Shown piece by piece: positions 10,701-19,153 of a stretch of 64,000 nt of DNA (the stretch's first letter is position 1; each line of letters starts with the position of its first letter). The notes beneath the pieces were generated by a model, which worked only from the letters and a program-made list of their open reading frames with translations, ran no database searches and had not been told where the DNA came from. Source of the stretch: Streptomyces spinosus (GTDB lineage: Bacteria > Actinomycetota > Actinomycetes > Streptomycetales > Streptomycetaceae). A program made the translations under genes and the position numbers. The stretch lies in the NCBI RefSeq assembly GCF_020400655.1, contig NZ_JAINRC010000003.1, positions 434,001 through 498,000 on the forward strand, given 5' to 3'.

Positions 10701-12755
10701 TCAGAACGGCAGCGGCCGGCTGTGGACGACGTCCAGCCGGGACACCGCCCGGGTGAGCACCACGTACAGCCGGTGGGCGCCGCGTTCCTCCGCCTCGGCC
10801 ACGGCCGCCGGTTCCACGGCGACGACGTGGTCGTACTCCAGGCCCTTGACCACGCTCGCGGGGACGACGGTCAGCCGGGCGCCGGGCGTGTCGGGGCCGG
10901 CCGGTGCGAGGCCGGCCCGGTCGAGCGCGGCCCGCACCCGGTCGGTGTCCGCGTCGGCCGTGACCACGCCGACCGAACCCTCCCGGGCGAGGGCGTCGCG
11001 CACGGCGGCCACGGTGGTGCCGAGCAGGTCCTCGGTGGGCCGCAGGGTCAGTTCCCCGTCGGTGCGCAGGGAGGTGGCGGCGGGTACGTCGACGTCGAGG
11101 CGGGCGAGCAGCCGGTTGGCGAGCGCGAGGACGGCCGCCGGCACGCGGAACCCGGTGGTCAGCGGGATCACGGCCGCGTCCGGCCGGCCGAGGTGGCGCA
11201 GCTGGACGGACCAGTCGCGGGCGGCCCACGGGGTGGTGCCCTGGGCCAGGTCGCCGAGGACGGTCAGGGAGCCGAAGGCGGCCCGGCGGGCGATGGCCCG
11301 GCACTCCATCGGTGACAGGTCCTGTGCCTCGTCCACGACGAGGTGCCCGTAGCCCTCGGGGTGTTCGACGAGCCCGGCGAGTTCGTCGAGCAGGACCAGG
11401 TCGGCGGCCGACCAGCGGGCCGACTTGTACGAGCGCGGCGGCCGGGACCACAGCAGCGCCGCCTGCTCGTCGGGGTCGAGCAGGCCGTCCGCCGCACGGG
11501 CCAGCGCCTCGCCGTCGGTGAGGAGTCCGGCGAGGACCTCCTCGGGCCGGACCTTCGGCCACACGGCGTCGAGGTGTCCGGTCAGCGGCCGGCAGCGCTC
11601 GACGCGGCGCACCCAGGAGGCGGGCAGCACCCCCGAGCGCCGTTCGGCCTTGTCGCGCAGCAGCCGCACCACCCGGGCACGCACCCGCTCCCGTCCGACG
11701 GCGTACGGCGGTTCCTCGGCGCGCACCTGTGCGACCAGGCCGGCGAGTTCGGCGGCGGGGACGCGCCAGCGGTGGGAGCCGTCGGGCACGACGAGGTCGG
11801 TGGCGCCGTCGGTGGTGACGCGCGCGTACAGCGCCCGGCGCAGCACCTCGGCCATGCGCGGGTCGTGCTTGACCGCCGCGGTCCGGAGCGGGTCGGTGCC
11901 GGTGACCGGGTGGCGGGCGATCTCGTCCAGCAGGGTCGACTGCCGGTAGCCCCCGTCGGTCGCTCCGCGACGGGCGGTCTCGCCGAGGGAGGGCAGCACC
12001 TCGGCGATGTAGGTGAGGAAGGTCCGGTTGGGGCCGAGGATCAGCAGGCCGGAGCGCTGGAGCCGCTTGGGGTGGGTGTAGAGCAGGTAGGCGGCGCGGT
12101 GCAGGCCGACGGCGGTCTTGCCGGTGCCGGGGGCGCCCTGCACGCAGACGGAGTCGGTGAGGGCGGCGCGGACGAGGTCGTCCTGTTCGGGCTGGATGGT
12201 CGCGACGATGTCCCGCATGGGGCCGACGCGGGGCCGTTCGATCTCGCGGGCCACGATGTCGCTGGTCCGGGACTCGCCCCGGCCCAGGTGCTCGTCCTCC
12301 AGGCCGGTGAGACCGGCGGAGTCGCCGCGGCCGCCGGGCGCCCAGCCGAACCGGCGCCGGACCGCCACACCCTGCGGTGCGCGGGCGCTCGCCTGGTAGA
12401 AGGCGCGGGAGACGGGGGCCCGCCAGTCGACGACGAGCGGAGGTGCGGCCGGGTCCTCGGTGACGCGGACCCGGCCGACGTGGTAGCTCTGCCCGCCGTG
12501 TCCGGGGGCGTCGTCGGCGAAGTCGAGGCGCCCGAAGAACAGCGGGCCGGGCGGGAGCTCGCGCAGGGCCTTGGCCTGGCTGCGCAGCCGGTGGCCGAGG
12601 ACCTCGGCGTCGGCTCCGGATGCGGAGACGTCCTCCCCGATGACGACCTGTTCGGCGGCGTCCTCGACCATCGCGGCGAGGGCCGCTCGGCAGGTGTCGT
12701 GGTAGGCGCGCTCGGCGTGCAGGGCGTCCGTGAGGGCGGGGTCGAGTGACGTCAT
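10701..12755 (-). CDS. HelD-like superfamily 1 helicase / RNA polymerase-recycling ATPase family
   Basis: 684 residues. A helical N-terminal arm (1-60) precedes a split SF1 helicase core: Walker A GAPGTGKTAVGLHR (about 211-224), Walker B LVVDEAQDLS, motif III GDLAQGTTPW and C-terminal motifs VVPASVVKGLEYDHV and YVVLTRA. The architecture matches actinobacterial HelD proteins, which remove stalled RNA polymerase; the HelR subset confers rifamycin tolerance. No rifamycin-associated palindrome was found upstream, so HelR status is not claimed. ATG at 12755. It follows the TetR gene on the same strand (39-bp gap), perhaps in one operon. Confidence 0.88.
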   Translation of the reverse strand: MTSLDPALTDALHAERAYHDTCRAALAAMVEDAAEQVVIGEDVSASGADAEVLGHRLRSQAKALRELPPGPLFFGRLDFADDAPGHGGQSYHVGRVRVTEDPAAPPLVVDWRAPVSRAFYQASARAPQGVAVRRRFGWAPGGRGDSAGLTGLEDEHLGRGESRTSDIVAREIERPRVGPMRDIVATIQPEQDDLVRAALTDSVCVQGAPGTGKTAVGLHRAAYLLYTHPKRLQRSGLLILGPNRTFLTYIAEVLPSLGETARRGATDGGYRQSTLLDEIARHPVTGTDPLRTAAVKHDPRMAEVLRRALYARVTTDGATDLVVPDGSHRWRVPAAELAGLVAQVRAEEPPYAVGRERVRARVVRLLRDKAERRSGVLPASWVRRVERCRPLTGHLDAVWPKVRPEEVLAGLLTDGEALARAADGLLDPDEQAALLWSRPPRSYKSARWSAADLVLLDELAGLVEHPEGYGHLVVDEAQDLSPMECRAIARRAAFGSLTVLGDLAQGTTPWAARDWSVQLRHLGRPDAAVIPLTTGFRVPAAVLALANRLLARLDVDVPAATSLRTDGELTLRPTEDLLGTTVAAVRDALAREGSVGVVTADADTDRVRAALDRAGLAPAGPDTPGARLTVVPASVVKGLEYDHVVAVEPAAVAEAEERGAHRLYVVLTRAVSRLDVVHSRPLPF

Positions 12756-12794
12756 GGCGCCAGCGTACCGCCATAACGTTACCGAGTTACATTT

Positions 12795-13433
12795 TTAACC
12801 GAGTCTCACATCAGGTCCCGGGTTCCGGTCCCCCAGCCCCGGCAGCCCCTCGGCCAGCCGCCGGAACGCCCGCTCCGCCGCGGCCACCGCGTCCGGCGCC
12901 ACCTCCGCCACCGGCTCCGACGCCGCGATCCGCCGCCAGTTGTCCAGGGCGAGGACGCGCTGCACGGCGATGATCTGCGCGGCGGCCAGCCGTGCGTCCA
13001 GATCGCCGCCGAGCGCCTGCGCGAGCGCCGCCTCCGACCGCTCCTGGTGGGCGTACGCGCGCGCCACCAGGGACGGGGTGCCGTAGAGCAGACGGTGGAA
13101 GGCGAGCACGGCGGGGTGGTCGTTCAGCCCGGTGACCGGGTCGCGCCGCGCCAGGCCCTCGAGGAAGTGCCGGCGCAGCGCGTCCACCGGGTCGGCCGCC
13201 CCTGCGACCACCCGCGCGGCCTCCGTCTCGTGGTCCGCGATCCGGTGCAGGACCAGGTCCTCCTTGGCCGGGAAGTACCGGAAGAGGGTCGGCTTGGAGA
13301 TCCCGGCCGCGGCGGCGACCTCCGCGACGGACACCGCGTCGAAGCCCCGCTCCAGGAACAGCCGTACGGCGATGTCCGACACGTCCTGGTACATCCGCTG
13401 CCTCTTGCGCTCGCGCAGGCCCATCTCACCCAT
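12795..13433 (-). CDS. TetR-family transcriptional regulator
   Basis: 212 residues. The N-terminal HTH is at about 12-60 (VRLFLERGFDAVSVAEVAAAAGISKPTLFRYFPAKEDL), the canonical TetR pattern, split here by an Ala-rich helix. A helical ligand-binding domain follows. ATG 13433 or 13424 could be the start. It lies 10 bp downstream of the kinase-fold gene and 39 bp upstream of the helicase gene, all on one strand, so it may regulate that transcription unit. Ligand unknown. Confidence 0.9.
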   Translation of the reverse strand: MGEMGLRERKRQRMYQDVSDIAVRLFLERGFDAVSVAEVAAAAGISKPTLFRYFPAKEDLVLHRIADHETEAARVVAGAADPVDALRRHFLEGLARRDPVTGLNDHPAVLAFHRLLYGTPSLVARAYAHQERSEAALAQALGGDLDARLAAAQIIAVQRVLALDNWRRIAASEPVAEVAPDAVAAAERAFRRLAEGLPGLGDRNPGPDVRLG

Positions 13434-13442
13434 GGGGCGAGC

Positions 13443-15701
13443 CTACGCAGGGCTGTCCGGACCGGTCCGCAGGCCCAGCGCGCGGGTGAGGTAGGGATTG
13501 GACCGGGGCGGGATGGTCAGACCCAGCGACGCGGTGGCCGCCGCCAGGGTCATCGCGTACGAGTCCAGCGCCCGGCGGACGTTGGGCGCCTCCCGGCTCG
13601 CCCCGGTGACCAGCCGGTCCAGGTCGACGTACGCCGAACGCACGGTCTCGATCCACCGGTACACCCGCCAGTCCTGACGCCAGTTCCGGGTGCACTCCCG
13701 TGGCAGGCGGCGCTCCCAGCGGCGGAACATGCGGTCCCGGATCTCCGGCCGGGTGGGGGTCAGGTGCATGTGCCGGACCAGGTCGTAGAGCGGGTCCCCG
13801 ACCAGCGCCATCTCCCAGTCGATCAGGGTCAGCGCCAGGCCGTCGTCCCGGCGCACCAGGTTCCAGGGGTTGAGGTCGCCGTGCAGCAGGGCCGGGGTGC
13901 GGCGGGTGAGCCGGTGCCGGCCGAGGATCTCGCGCAGCCGGGGCGCGCCGGGCAGCCCGAGGAAACGGGCCAGCTGCTGCGACTCCTGGGGCAGGCCGGC
14001 GACGAGCAGGACGAGCTGGTCGCTGAGCCAGTCGTAGAAGTCCAGACCGACGGCGACCGGGTCGAGCTGGGCGTGGTCGACCTCGGTGAGCGCGGCCAGC
14101 TGGTCCACGAGTCCGTCCGCCTCCTGCGGAAGCAGCCCGTGGACCGGGTGGGCGGGTTTGCGGCCGGGATCGCGCGGACCCTCGTAGGTGTGGATCGCGA
14201 AGCGGTCCCCGGAGTACGCCCGGTTGCCGCAGTGGCTCTCCCCCAGCGCCAGGATCCTGGGCGCGGCCACCGCCGCCCCGGACTGCTCGATCGCCCGCAG
14301 CACGGCGTGCTCGCTGAGGAAGCTGCGTTCGAGCCGGCGGGCGTCCGCCACCTTGCGCCGCACGACGACGGGGAAGCCGGTGCCGGGGGCCCACACCACC
14401 GTGTTGAGGTGCACCGTGCCCTTGAACACCCGCTCGGCCGGGGCCGCGCCCTCCAGGAGCAGGGCGTCCGCGACGGCCGGGCGGGGGAAGTCGGGGTGCT
14501 CCGGGACGCGCCCGTCCGGCTTCCAGTCGATGGCCCGGGTGACCCGCCCGCCGCGCCCCGCGCCGCCGCGCCACACCGCGTCGCTCGCCGCGGCCCGCCA
14601 GCGGTAGAGGATGCCCTCGATCTCCCGCTCCCCGGGCACCTGGCCCAGGCGCAGCGGCTCGGCGGCCAGCTCCAGGGCGCGGTGCACGCGGGCCGTCGCC
14701 TCGTCCAGGCTCTTCTGGTCGAAGGAGTCCTGGAGGGACTGCGCCGCCCTCATCACATCGGGGTACACCGACTGGGCCCGCTCGAAGGCGAGGTAGTGGG
14801 GCAGGTCCCTGGCCACCCCGTTGACGGCGGCGGGGCGCACCGCCTGCACGGCGTGCGCCCAGGCGTCGACGACCTCCTTCTCCTGGTGTTCCGGATAGCG
14901 CATCCGCACCAGGTGGGTGGCGAGGTCGTGCAGCGGGTCGCCGTAGCTCGCCAGCTCCCAGTCGACGCAGATCAGGGGCGGGTCGCCGCCGTACGACATG
15001 ATCACGTTGTCGCGGTGCAGATCGGCGTGGAGCAGGCTGTACGGCCGGCGTGCCATGGCCGGGACGCGTTCGGCCAGCCGCACCAGCGCGTCCTCCGGGA
15101 TGCCCAGGGCGGCGAACAGACCGCCGAACGCGCTCCAGTTGGGCTGCCGGATCTGCAGGTCCGCCATGCGGGCGAGGGCCTGGAGGAAGCCCTGGCTGTC
15201 GGTGTAGTTGCGCGGCCACAGCGACGGCAGCGGCGGCAGCGTGGCGCTGCTGCGCACCTGGGCCGTCTCGGCGAGCAGATCCGCCAGCGCTCTTATCAGC
15301 AGGCCGTCGACCGGCTTGCCGTCGCCGCACACGCTGGACAGCGGTACGCCGTCCACATAGCTGTGGATGGCGAAGCCGTCGCCCTCGGCGAGGCACTCGG
15401 GCACGTTGGGCAGCACGCCGTTGACGGCCCGCAGAATCGCCGACTCGTTCTGCCAGGTGCGGATCACCACCGGCAGCGCGCCCTCGCGCCGCATCCGCAC
15501 GGTCACGGGGACGCCCGGTTCCCGGCCGAGCAGCCGGGCCACCGGTTCGGACAGCGGGACCACGTAGTTCTGGTTGTGGAAGCCGCCGCTGGCCGCCCCC
15601 TCGGCGGCGGCGTACTCCAGGAACGTCCGGAAGACGGCCTGGCTCCGGGCTCCGTCGGCGCGGCCCCCGGTCGTGTCGAGGGGGACGGGAGGTGCGCCCA
15701 C
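13443..15701 (-). CDS. tandem aminoglycoside-phosphotransferase-fold protein
   Basis: 752 residues carrying two APH/choline-kinase-like domains. Each has a catalytic loop and metal motif: LLHADLHRDNVIMSYG with ICVDWELASYGDPLHDLA in the first half, and LLHGDLNPWNLV with LIDWEMALVGDPLYDL in the second. Both keep the HxDxxxxN and DxE residues, so both may be active. A single domain is about 300 residues, so this is a fusion or internal duplication. I choose GTG 15701 because CCGGAG lies 8 bases upstream; the open frame extends to 15824 but without a good RBS. Substrate unknown; such proteins often phosphorylate small molecules. Confidence 0.85.
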   Translation of the reverse strand: MGAPPVPLDTTGGRADGARSQAVFRTFLEYAAAEGAASGGFHNQNYVVPLSEPVARLLGREPGVPVTVRMRREGALPVVIRTWQNESAILRAVNGVLPNVPECLAEGDGFAIHSYVDGVPLSSVCGDGKPVDGLLIRALADLLAETAQVRSSATLPPLPSLWPRNYTDSQGFLQALARMADLQIRQPNWSAFGGLFAALGIPEDALVRLAERVPAMARRPYSLLHADLHRDNVIMSYGGDPPLICVDWELASYGDPLHDLATHLVRMRYPEHQEKEVVDAWAHAVQAVRPAAVNGVARDLPHYLAFERAQSVYPDVMRAAQSLQDSFDQKSLDEATARVHRALELAAEPLRLGQVPGEREIEGILYRWRAAASDAVWRGGAGRGGRVTRAIDWKPDGRVPEHPDFPRPAVADALLLEGAAPAERVFKGTVHLNTVVWAPGTGFPVVVRRKVADARRLERSFLSEHAVLRAIEQSGAAVAAPRILALGESHCGNRAYSGDRFAIHTYEGPRDPGRKPAHPVHGLLPQEADGLVDQLAALTEVDHAQLDPVAVGLDFYDWLSDQLVLLVAGLPQESQQLARFLGLPGAPRLREILGRHRLTRRTPALLHGDLNPWNLVRRDDGLALTLIDWEMALVGDPLYDLVRHMHLTPTRPEIRDRMFRRWERRLPRECTRNWRQDWRVYRWIETVRSAYVDLDRLVTGASREAPNVRRALDSYAMTLAAATASLGLTIPPRSNPYLTRALGLRTGPDSPA

Positions 15702-15891
15702 TGGCCGCTCCGGAGGTTCGATCGCGCGAGAACACGAAAAGGGGAAGGCTGGGGAAACGGTAAGTCCGCTTGGCGAGCGGCACGACCGGGGGCACAGCCG
15801 AGTAGCCCAACGGTGGTCTGCCACTCACCTGTGCGGGGTCGTCCGAGGCCGGCTCGTCCGCCATCCCTCGCGCAGGGATCCGAGCGGTCGC

Positions 15892-16827
15892 TCAGCCTGC
15901 GTGCGCGGATGCTATCGCATGGGCACGGGCCTCGTCGGTGAGCAACGTCCAGACTCCCTCGAACCAGCCCGTCATCTTGTCCACGAAGGTGGAGCCCGGC
16001 GAGTCGGGACGGCCGTCGCGGACGTGGTGGGTGAGCGTGGCGCCGAGGCCGAGGACGTCGACGGCGTCGATCTCCTCACCCGTTTCGAGCATCACCGGAC
16101 GCTCCACCGGCGTGTAGGTGCCGTGCAGCACCTCCTCGCCGTTGATGACGTACAGCTTGAACGAGGGGGCGAGGGAGACGTGCCGGAACTCGTACTCCAC
16201 CGACTTCACCAGCTTCTCGGTGCGCAGTTCACCGAGGACCTTGCGCAGTGAGGCGGTGTGCCGTTCGGTGATGCCGCGCAGCCGGTCCAGCAGCCGGGCG
16301 TCGTCCGCGGGATCCTTGCCCCGCGGGTAGGGCAGCAGCTCGATGACGGACGGGGACGGGAGCACCATGCGCAGGGCGATGCGCTCCGGCGCGATGATGC
16401 GGGCCCGGATGCGCTCGGCCTGCGCGTGGATGTGGGTGTCGAGGCTCTCGGAGGTCAGGGTGTAGATGTCCAGCGTCACCTCGTCGCGTTCGAACGCCTC
16501 GGCGATCAGCGGGCCCAGGGTCATCGGGTGCCGGGACCGGCTGGCCCGGGGCGCTGCCGAGTGGATGCGCTGGTTCCTGACGACCCGTGAGCGCTTGCCC
16601 TGCTGCGACTCGATCCAGCCCTCGTTGCCCAGTTCCGTCAGCACCCGCTGCACGGTGAACCGCGAGACCCCGAACTCCCGTGCGAGCGCGTTCTGCGAGG
16701 GCAGCTCGGTGCCCAGCGGGTAACCGCCGTCGGCGATCCGCACCCGCAGCTCGTCGGAGACCCTGCGGAACGCCTTGCCGCCGGCCTCGTCGTCCTTCCC
16801 GCCCGTCCTGCCCGTCCTGCCCGTCAC
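15892..16827 (-). CDS. GntR-family regulator, third DevA-like paralogue
   Basis: 311 residues. A GntR winged helix is at about 18-85 (VSDELRVRIADGGYPLGTEL; FGVSRFTVQRVLTELGNEGW). The C-terminal domain aligns by eye with DevA and DevE encoded nearby: LTSESL/LTAQSL, PERI, LPS, FRH-V/FRALPF, KLYVINGEEVL/KLYLLNGAEAL and a final FV-WF--LW. GTG 16827 follows GGAGG 12 bases upstream. It is more divergent than the other two. The upstream region carries a dense array of CAGTCAAC boxes, probably its operator. Confidence 0.85.
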   Translation of the reverse strand: MTGRTGRTGGKDDEAGGKAFRRVSDELRVRIADGGYPLGTELPSQNALAREFGVSRFTVQRVLTELGNEGWIESQQGKRSRVVRNQRIHSAAPRASRSRHPMTLGPLIAEAFERDEVTLDIYTLTSESLDTHIHAQAERIRARIIAPERIALRMVLPSPSVIELLPYPRGKDPADDARLLDRLRGITERHTASLRKVLGELRTEKLVKSVEYEFRHVSLAPSFKLYVINGEEVLHGTYTPVERPVMLETGEEIDAVDVLGLGATLTHHVRDGRPDSPGSTFVDKMTGWFEGVWTLLTDEARAHAIASAHAG

Positions 16828-16871
16828 AGCCGGTACGTACCTCCGGCGGGTCTGCGGCAAACACCGGCGAC

Positions 16872-16980
16872 CAGTCAACCAGTCAGGTCAACCTGCCTGT
16901 TACTGGATCTAGTTGACAGGGAATGCACCAACAAGCAGTCAACTTAACCAGTCAACAGGCAGGACCTGAGCGGTTGACTG
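16872..16980. promoter_or_regulatory. CAGTCAAC/GTTGACTG box array upstream of the GntR gene
   Basis: CAGTCAAC occurs at 16872-16879, 16936-16943 and 16949-16956, with the inverse GTTGACTG at 16973-16980 and a GTTGAC at 16912-16917. The stretch TCAGGTCAACCTGCCTGTTA (from 16883) is roughly the inverse of 16949-16969. The repeats are unlike the surrounding base composition and lie 45-150 bp upstream of the GntR start, as expected for an autoregulatory operator. Confidence 0.65.
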
Positions 16981-17000
16981 ATCAGCGGCGGTGTACGGGG

Positions 17001-17399
17001 GTGGCGGCCTTGACGGTCCATGTGCTCGGGACGGACGTGCGGATAGACGACCTGGTCCAACTGGCCTTCTGGGGCGTCGGCCTGCTGACGCCCCTCTCCG
17101 CCTGGATCCGCGGGCGGGCACGCCGTCGGCGGGCCGCCGGGCTCCCGGGCCCGGCGCGGGCCGCGGTCACCTCCGGCGCAGCGCCAGCAGCAGGGGCTCC
17201 AGCGACCCGACGACGCACTCGGCTCCGGCCTCCCGCAAAAGCTTCCCCTTCTGTTCGTTACGCGCGTAGCCGAGGAACGGTACGCCGGCGTCGCGCGCGG
17301 CGGTCAGGTCGGAGGGAGAGTCACCGATCATCAGGGCGTCCGAGGGGGCGGCGCCCATCGCGCTCAGGGCCCGGTTCAGACAGTGCGGGTCGGGCTTGA
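17001..17399 (+). CDS. possible small membrane protein divergent from the third GntR gene
   Basis: From GTG 17001 the frame reads VAALTVHVLGTDVRIDDLVQ and then one hydrophobic segment (LAFWGVGLLTPLSAWI) followed by an Arg-rich stretch. Only the first 55 codons look protein-like. The remainder runs antisense through the 3' end of devB and is likely not meaningful, or the true stop differs. Support is weak: a GGGG run as RBS, and the parallel with the small membrane gene divergent from devA. Confidence 0.3.
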   Translation: MAALTVHVLGTDVRIDDLVQLAFWGVGLLTPLSAWIRGRARRRRAAGLPGPARAAVTSGAAPAAGAPATRRRTRLRPPAKASPSVRYARSRGTVRRRRARRSGRRESHRSSGRPRGRRPSRSGPGSDSAGRA

Positions 17400-17910
17400 G
17401 CAGGTGCAGTTCGGTGGTGCGGCCGTAGATGTGGGGGCTGAAGCAGGCGGTGAGGCCCCGGGTGTCGAGATAGGCGGTGACCACCCGGGGGGAGTTGTTC
17501 GTGGTGATGGCCAGGCGGGAGCCGACCGCGGTCCAGGTGCGGATCAGCGGGTCGGCGTAGGCGGTGGGCAGCGCGGACGCGGCGGCCCGCAGTTCCTCCT
17601 TGGTGAGACGTGCCTCCAGTTCGGCGACGAGGTCGCTGCCGGGGTGCCGGCGGTCCACGGCGCGCAGCACCCCGTGCGGGTCCATCGCCTCGCGCTCGGC
17701 GTCGTCGAGCAGGCCGTGCAGCCCGCGGCCGGCCAGCCACTCCACCAGCCCGGCCGCCACCCGTTCCGCTTTGTGCCCGGCGAACAGGCGGCAGATGGGC
17801 CCGTCGAAGTCCCAGAGAACCACGCGGGCGCGGCGCAGCAGTTCCCAGGGCTGTGTGGCCGTGCCGGCCGCTGTACCGGTCGTCGTGTCAGTCGATGTCT
17901 CTGTGGTCAC
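17167..17910 (-). CDS. devB: HAD-superfamily hydrolase, DevB-like
   Basis: 247 residues with all four HAD motifs: VVLWDFDGPI, AITTNNS, LLKPDP and MIGDSPSDLTAARDAG. It is a soluble phosphatase of the phosphoglycolate-phosphatase-like type; substrate unknown. The GTG start at 17910 overlaps the devA stop by one base (TAGTG) and has no Shine-Dalgarno, so it should be translated by coupling to devA. A devA-devB operon with this pairing is known from S. coelicolor development, and the symbol rests on that context plus the HAD fold. Confidence 0.85.
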   Translation of the reverse strand: MTTETSTDTTTGTAAGTATQPWELLRRARVVLWDFDGPICRLFAGHKAERVAAGLVEWLAGRGLHGLLDDAEREAMDPHGVLRAVDRRHPGSDLVAELEARLTKEELRAAASALPTAYADPLIRTWTAVGSRLAITTNNSPRVVTAYLDTRGLTACFSPHIYGRTTELHLLKPDPHCLNRALSAMGAAPSDALMIGDSPSDLTAARDAGVPFLGYARNEQKGKLLREAGAECVVGSLEPLLLALRRR

Positions 17911-18761
17911 TAGGAGAGTGTCAGGTCCGTGGTGATGGTTTCCCAGAGGGCGTCGAACCACTTCTGGGACTGTTCCACGAACGCGGCGTCCCGGCGTCCG
18001 GTCCGCTTCTCGAAGGAGAAGAGCAGGGACTCGGAGCCGAGGGTGTCGTACATGTCCAGCGTCCCGCTCTCGGTGGGCTCCTCGCGGCGCGTGACCATGT
18101 AGTACGCGTACAGCGCCTCCGCGCCGTTGAGCAGGTACAACTTCGCCGGCGGGGTGAACGGCAGCGCCCGGAAGGCGACGTGGACGTCGATGTCGTGGGT
18201 GCCGCGCAGGGCCTGGAGGTTGTACTGCAGCACCTGCCCCTGGGCGTTGCGCATCGCCAGCCACCGCTGGTGGACGGCGTCGTCGTCGCTTCCGGCGTCG
18301 ACCGACACCGGGAAGGCGAGGTTGATGTCGCGGGACGGCAGCAGGATGCGCACGTCGATCCGCTCCGGTCGCAGCCGGCCGTCGTGGATCAGGCGCAGCG
18401 GCTCACCGAGGGCGGGGATCAGGCTCTGCGCGGTCAGGCAGACGGCGTCGATGCGCACGTGCGGCGCGGCGAAGGCGTCGGTCAGCCGGGGTGCGAGGGC
18501 CACCATGGTCGGCTGGGGTTCCTCGCGCGCGGGACCCGGTTCGGCGACCCGGGGCGGGCTGCCCTTGCTCACGTTGCTGAGCAGTCCGGCCTCCTGGAGC
18601 ACGCGCAGGGCCTGGCGCACGGTGCCGCGCTCCACGCCGAACTCCTCGGCCAGCTCGGCCTGGGTGGGCAGCCGCTCACCGACACGGAGGGCTCCGGTCC
18701 GGATGCGTTCGCGCAGGGTGTCGGCGATCTGCTGGGACGTGAGCCGCCCGCTGCCATTCAC
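17910..18761 (-). CDS. devA: GntR-family developmental regulator DevA
   Basis: About 283 residues. A GntR winged helix is at about 8-75 (IADTLRERIRTGALRVGERL; EFGVERGTVRQALRVLQEAG). It is followed by the DevA-type C-terminal domain (KLYLLNGAEALYAYYMVTRR; FVEQSQKWFDALWETI). It is very similar to the DevE-like protein encoded 0.4 kb away. DevA is needed for normal aerial development in S. coelicolor; function here is by homology and gene order. GTG 18761 is preceded by AGGAG; GTG 18782 is an alternative. A copy of the shared operator lies about 110 bp upstream. Confidence 0.87.
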   Translation of the reverse strand: MNGSGRLTSQQIADTLRERIRTGALRVGERLPTQAELAEEFGVERGTVRQALRVLQEAGLLSNVSKGSPPRVAEPGPAREEPQPTMVALAPRLTDAFAAPHVRIDAVCLTAQSLIPALGEPLRLIHDGRLRPERIDVRILLPSRDINLAFPVSVDAGSDDDAVHQRWLAMRNAQGQVLQYNLQALRGTHDIDVHVAFRALPFTPPAKLYLLNGAEALYAYYMVTRREEPTESGTLDMYDTLGSESLLFSFEKRTGRRDAAFVEQSQKWFDALWETITTDLTLS

Positions 18762-18869
18762 TGCCACGTTCTCCTGGGTCACGACCAAACGCTACAACCC
18801 TGAACCGTCTACGGGGAGTTGTTGGAAAGTTGTTTGCGGATAGGGACCAAGTGGGGACAACTTAAGCAT

Positions 18870-18885
18870 AGTTGGTTGCCAACTT
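18870..18885. promoter_or_regulatory. dev operator copy 1 (devA / small membrane gene intergenic)
   Basis: AGTTGGTTGCCAACTT is the exact reverse complement of 16 of the 17 bases at 20143-20159 in front of devE. It is a palindrome with TTG/CAA spacer. Further half-sites lie at 18857-18863 (ACAACTT) and 18889-18898 (CAAGTTGGCA). It sits between the divergent devA and 18919 genes. Confidence 0.75.
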
Positions 18886-18918
18886 GGTCAAGTTGGCAGA
18901 CCGAAAGGGGGAACGTCC

Positions 18919-19107
18919 ATGCCTGTCCTCGCGCTCCTCTCCGCCCTCTTCGTCGTCGGCTTCGAGCAGCTCGTCCAGTGGCGCTTCGGCGCCGTCGGCC
19001 TCGTCGGCCTGCTCCTGCTCAGCGTCGGCGTCAAGGCCAAGAGTCCGGCCGTCAGCTCGGCCGGGGCGGTCCTGCTGGCGGTCCTGCTGGCCGGTCCCGC
19101 GCTGTGA
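18919..19107 (+). CDS. small two-helix membrane protein between devA and devE
   Basis: 62 residues with two hydrophobic segments (about 2-16 and 25-38) plus a hydrophobic C-terminus (AGAVLLAVLLAGPAL). The ATG is preceded by AAAGGGGGAACGTCC. It is divergent from devA, convergent with devE, and shares the dev operator region with devA, so it may belong to the same regulon. No known family recognised; it may be a membrane partner of the developmental regulators, which is speculation. Confidence 0.75.
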   Translation: MPVLALLSALFVVGFEQLVQWRFGAVGLVGLLLLSVGVKAKSPAVSSAGAVLLAVLLAGPAL

Positions 19108-19109
19108 CG

Positions 19110-19153
19110 CCGTAGCCCGGCCCAGGGCGTCGGCGCCCCGCGCCGGGCTACGG
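19110..19153. terminator. bidirectional hairpin terminator
   Basis: CCGTAGCCCGGC (19110-19121) pairs perfectly with GCCGGGCTACGG (19142-19153). It lies between the convergent small membrane gene and devE and includes the devE stop codon. Confidence 0.8.

Noticed and set aside
10701..12755. Assignment of the helicase as HelR (rifamycin-resistance protein)
   Set aside because: It is HelD-like, but no rifamycin-associated upstream element was found and the HelR subgroup cannot be separated by eye.
15881..15895. CGAGCGGTCGCTCAG shared with 23570-23584
   Set aside because: Both copies coincide with stop codons of minus-strand genes and form a very short stem (GAGCG/CGCTC). The similarity is probably chance or a minimal terminator.
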